From the NCBI GenBank assembly GCA_030152105.1, contig JASLIH010000425.1, forward strand, positions 1 through 14,822: 14,822 nt of DNA, in the 5' to 3' direction. Position numbers and translations under genes: made by a program. Source of the DNA: Actinomycetes bacterium. GTDB lineage: Bacteria; Actinomycetota; CALGFH01. This document shows positions 14,127 to 14,822 of the stretch, one piece after another. Within the stretch, counting starts at the first letter, position 1. Every line of letters begins with the position of its first letter. The notes beneath the pieces were generated by a model that was not told the origin of the DNA, made no database searches, and saw nothing but the letters and a program-made list of their open reading frames with translations.

Positions 14127-14651
14127 TTAGCTGGGCGTTACGTCCTGGCTGGTTGCGCCTTCGCTGCTTGCCGCAGAGATCTCCGTCCGGCCGGGGCGGA
14201 CCTGGACGCGCTTGGCCTTGGCCTCCTCGGCCTTGGGCACCAGGATCTGGAGCACGCCGTCCTCGAACGAGGCCTCGATCCCCTCGGCCATCACATGGGC
14301 GGGGAGGGTGATCGACCGGCGAAAGGCGCCGTAGCGGCGCTCGACCCGGTGGAACTTCTGCTCGGAGGAGTCGTTGGCGAAATGCCGCTCGCCCTGGATG
14401 GTCAGAAGGCCATCCTCCATGGTGATGTCGAGGTCCTCGGGCTTGAGGCCGGGCAGCTCGACGGTGACCAGGTAGGCGTCCTTGCGCTCGGAGATGTCGA
14501 GTGCTGGCGCCCAGGCCGAGGTCATGGCCCGTTCATTGCCCTGCTGGGTGTGCAGGCCCAGCGCGTGGGCAAGCATCGGGCTCATCTGGGACATCTCGTC
14601 CTGCGCGTTGCGCAGGTCCTGGAACGGGTCCCATCGCATCATTGTGGTCAT
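14127..14651 (-). CDS. Hsp20 / alpha-crystallin family small heat-shock protein
   Basis: An ATP-independent holdase chaperone that forms large oligomers and binds unfolding proteins in the cytoplasm. The 174 residues are typical in length. The N-terminal arm starts with MMRWDPFQDLRN, the WDPF motif of many bacterial members, followed by a Met/Gln-rich segment. The alpha-crystallin domain spans about 46-140: APALDISERKDAYLVTVELPG, the GLLTIQGER strand (81-89), YGAFRRSITLP (107-117) and the hallmark ASFEDGVLQILVPK (127-140). A Ser/Thr-rich C-terminal extension follows. The ATG is preceded by GGGAG five bases upstream. A sigma70-like promoter overlapped by two palindromes lies about 90 nt upstream, and a hairpin terminator follows, so it is a single-gene unit under repressor control. 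Confidence 0.97.
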   Translation of the reverse strand: MTTMMRWDPFQDLRNAQDEMSQMSPMLAHALGLHTQQGNERAMTSAWAPALDISERKDAYLVTVELPGLKPEDLDITMEDGLLTIQGERHFANDSSEQKFHRVERRYGAFRRSITLPAHVMAEGIEASFEDGVLQILVPKAEEAKAKRVQVRPGRTEISAASSEGATSQDVTPS

Positions 14652-14718
14652 CTGGTCTCCCTCGTCTCTGGGGCCGCAGCCCGTTGGCTCGGGGAGGACG
14701 CAGACGGTGACTGACCAG
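14652..14718 (-). promoter_or_regulatory. Structured hsp20 leader, possible RNA thermometer
   Basis: Three nested pairings can be drawn in the leader RNA. CUGGUC (14718-14713) pairs with GACCAG (14657-14652), which abuts the AUG and includes the end of the ribosome-binding site. CGUCU pairs with AGACG. Inside is a hairpin CCGAGCC-AACG-GGCUGCGG with one bulged G. A CUCCC at 14696-14692 could alternatively pair with GGGAG of the ribosome-binding site. Drawn by eye without energy calculation. Confidence 0.3.
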
Positions 14719-14734
14719 CGCTCACTTGCCGAGT

Positions 14735-14747
14735 TGAACTATGTTCA
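14735..14747. promoter_or_regulatory. Palindromic operator 1 of hsp20
   Basis: TGAACTATGTTCA: perfect TGAAC/GTTCA arms around three bases. It overlaps the predicted transcription start and touches the -10 box. It has the same arms as the palindrome 21 bp away. Confidence 0.65.
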
Positions 14748-14776
14748 TAGTAATCTGAACACTGTTCAACTGTCAA
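14747..14776 (-). promoter_or_regulatory. hsp20 promoter, sigma70-like
   Basis: On the minus strand TTGACA (14776-14771) is a perfect -35. After 18 bp TACTAT (14752-14747) is a 4/6 -10 match. Start near 14740, leader about 89 nt. Confidence 0.6.
14756..14768. promoter_or_regulatory. Palindromic operator 2 of hsp20
   Basis: TGAACACTGTTCA: TGAACA/TGTTCA arms around one base, lying wholly in the spacer between -35 and -10. Its centre is 21 bp from that of operator 1, two helical turns. Confidence 0.7.
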
Positions 14777-14822
14777 GGTCGGCGTTCAGGGCGGGCCCTG
14801 GCGAGGGGGGCCGGCGATGGTG

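Noticed and set aside
13812..14714. 300-residue open frame opposite hsp20
   Set aside because: Hsp20 on the other strand is unambiguous; the frame has no plausible start signal.
14720..14780. HAIR or CIRCE heat-shock element upstream of hsp20
   Set aside because: The sequence has CTTG and CAAG ends in the area, but the spacing and arms do not match CTTGAGT-N7-ACTCAAG or the CIRCE repeat; the TGAAC/GTTCA palindromes explain the symmetry better.

Overview
The window is high-GC DNA with strong G/C preference at third codon positions, actinobacterial ribosome-binding sites, and families typical of soil Actinomycetota: a GAF-ANTAR regulator, a hydrolase-like/class III cyclase fusion, a DUF4386-type membrane protein and a DHA2-type exporter. 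I read it as chromosomal DNA from an actinobacterium, possibly a poorly sampled lineage. There are sixteen protein genes, one cut by the left edge. I saw no RNA gene, insertion sequence, CRISPR array, phage or plasmid gene.

Layout. 1-1132 (+): 3' part of an aldehyde dehydrogenase. 1182-2780 (-): a 14-helix MFS exporter, convergent with it. 3043-3441 (+): a small PLDc_N/SHOCT membrane protein. 3471-4169 (-): a TMEM175-like potassium channel subunit. 4479-5819 (+): a protein with a degenerate alpha/beta-hydrolase domain and a class III nucleotidyl cyclase domain. 5945-6616 (-): a TetR-family repressor. A near-symmetric operator with two overlapping divergent promoters separates it from a rightward run of genes. 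That run holds a membrane protein (6708-7298), a small soluble protein (7417-7863), a DUF4386-like membrane protein (7897-8685) overlapping an atypical SDR (8682-9638), two more membrane proteins (9791-10558 and 10580-11386) and a NAD kinase (11565-12344) of alphaproteobacterial type.

The right end reads leftward. It holds an Hsp20 chaperone (14651-14127) with a sigma70-like promoter overlapped by two palindromes, a 54-residue zinc-ribbon protein (13988-13824), an unknown protein 10 nt after it (13813-13295), and a GAF-ANTAR regulator (13200-12415) convergent with the NAD kinase.

How the genes may work together. The TetR protein probably represses itself and the membrane protein beside it, perhaps with genes up to the SDR. 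Hsp20 looks controlled by a separate repressor rather than by HrcA or HspR. Stress and signalling themes recur (cyclase, ANTAR, Hsp20, K+ channel, exporter), but no assembled pathway or defence system is evident. The least ordinary features are the two operator/promoter architectures, the pseudo-hydrolase cyclase, the shortened GAF-ANTAR protein, the alphaproteobacterial-type NAD kinase and the zinc-ribbon/unknown gene pair.
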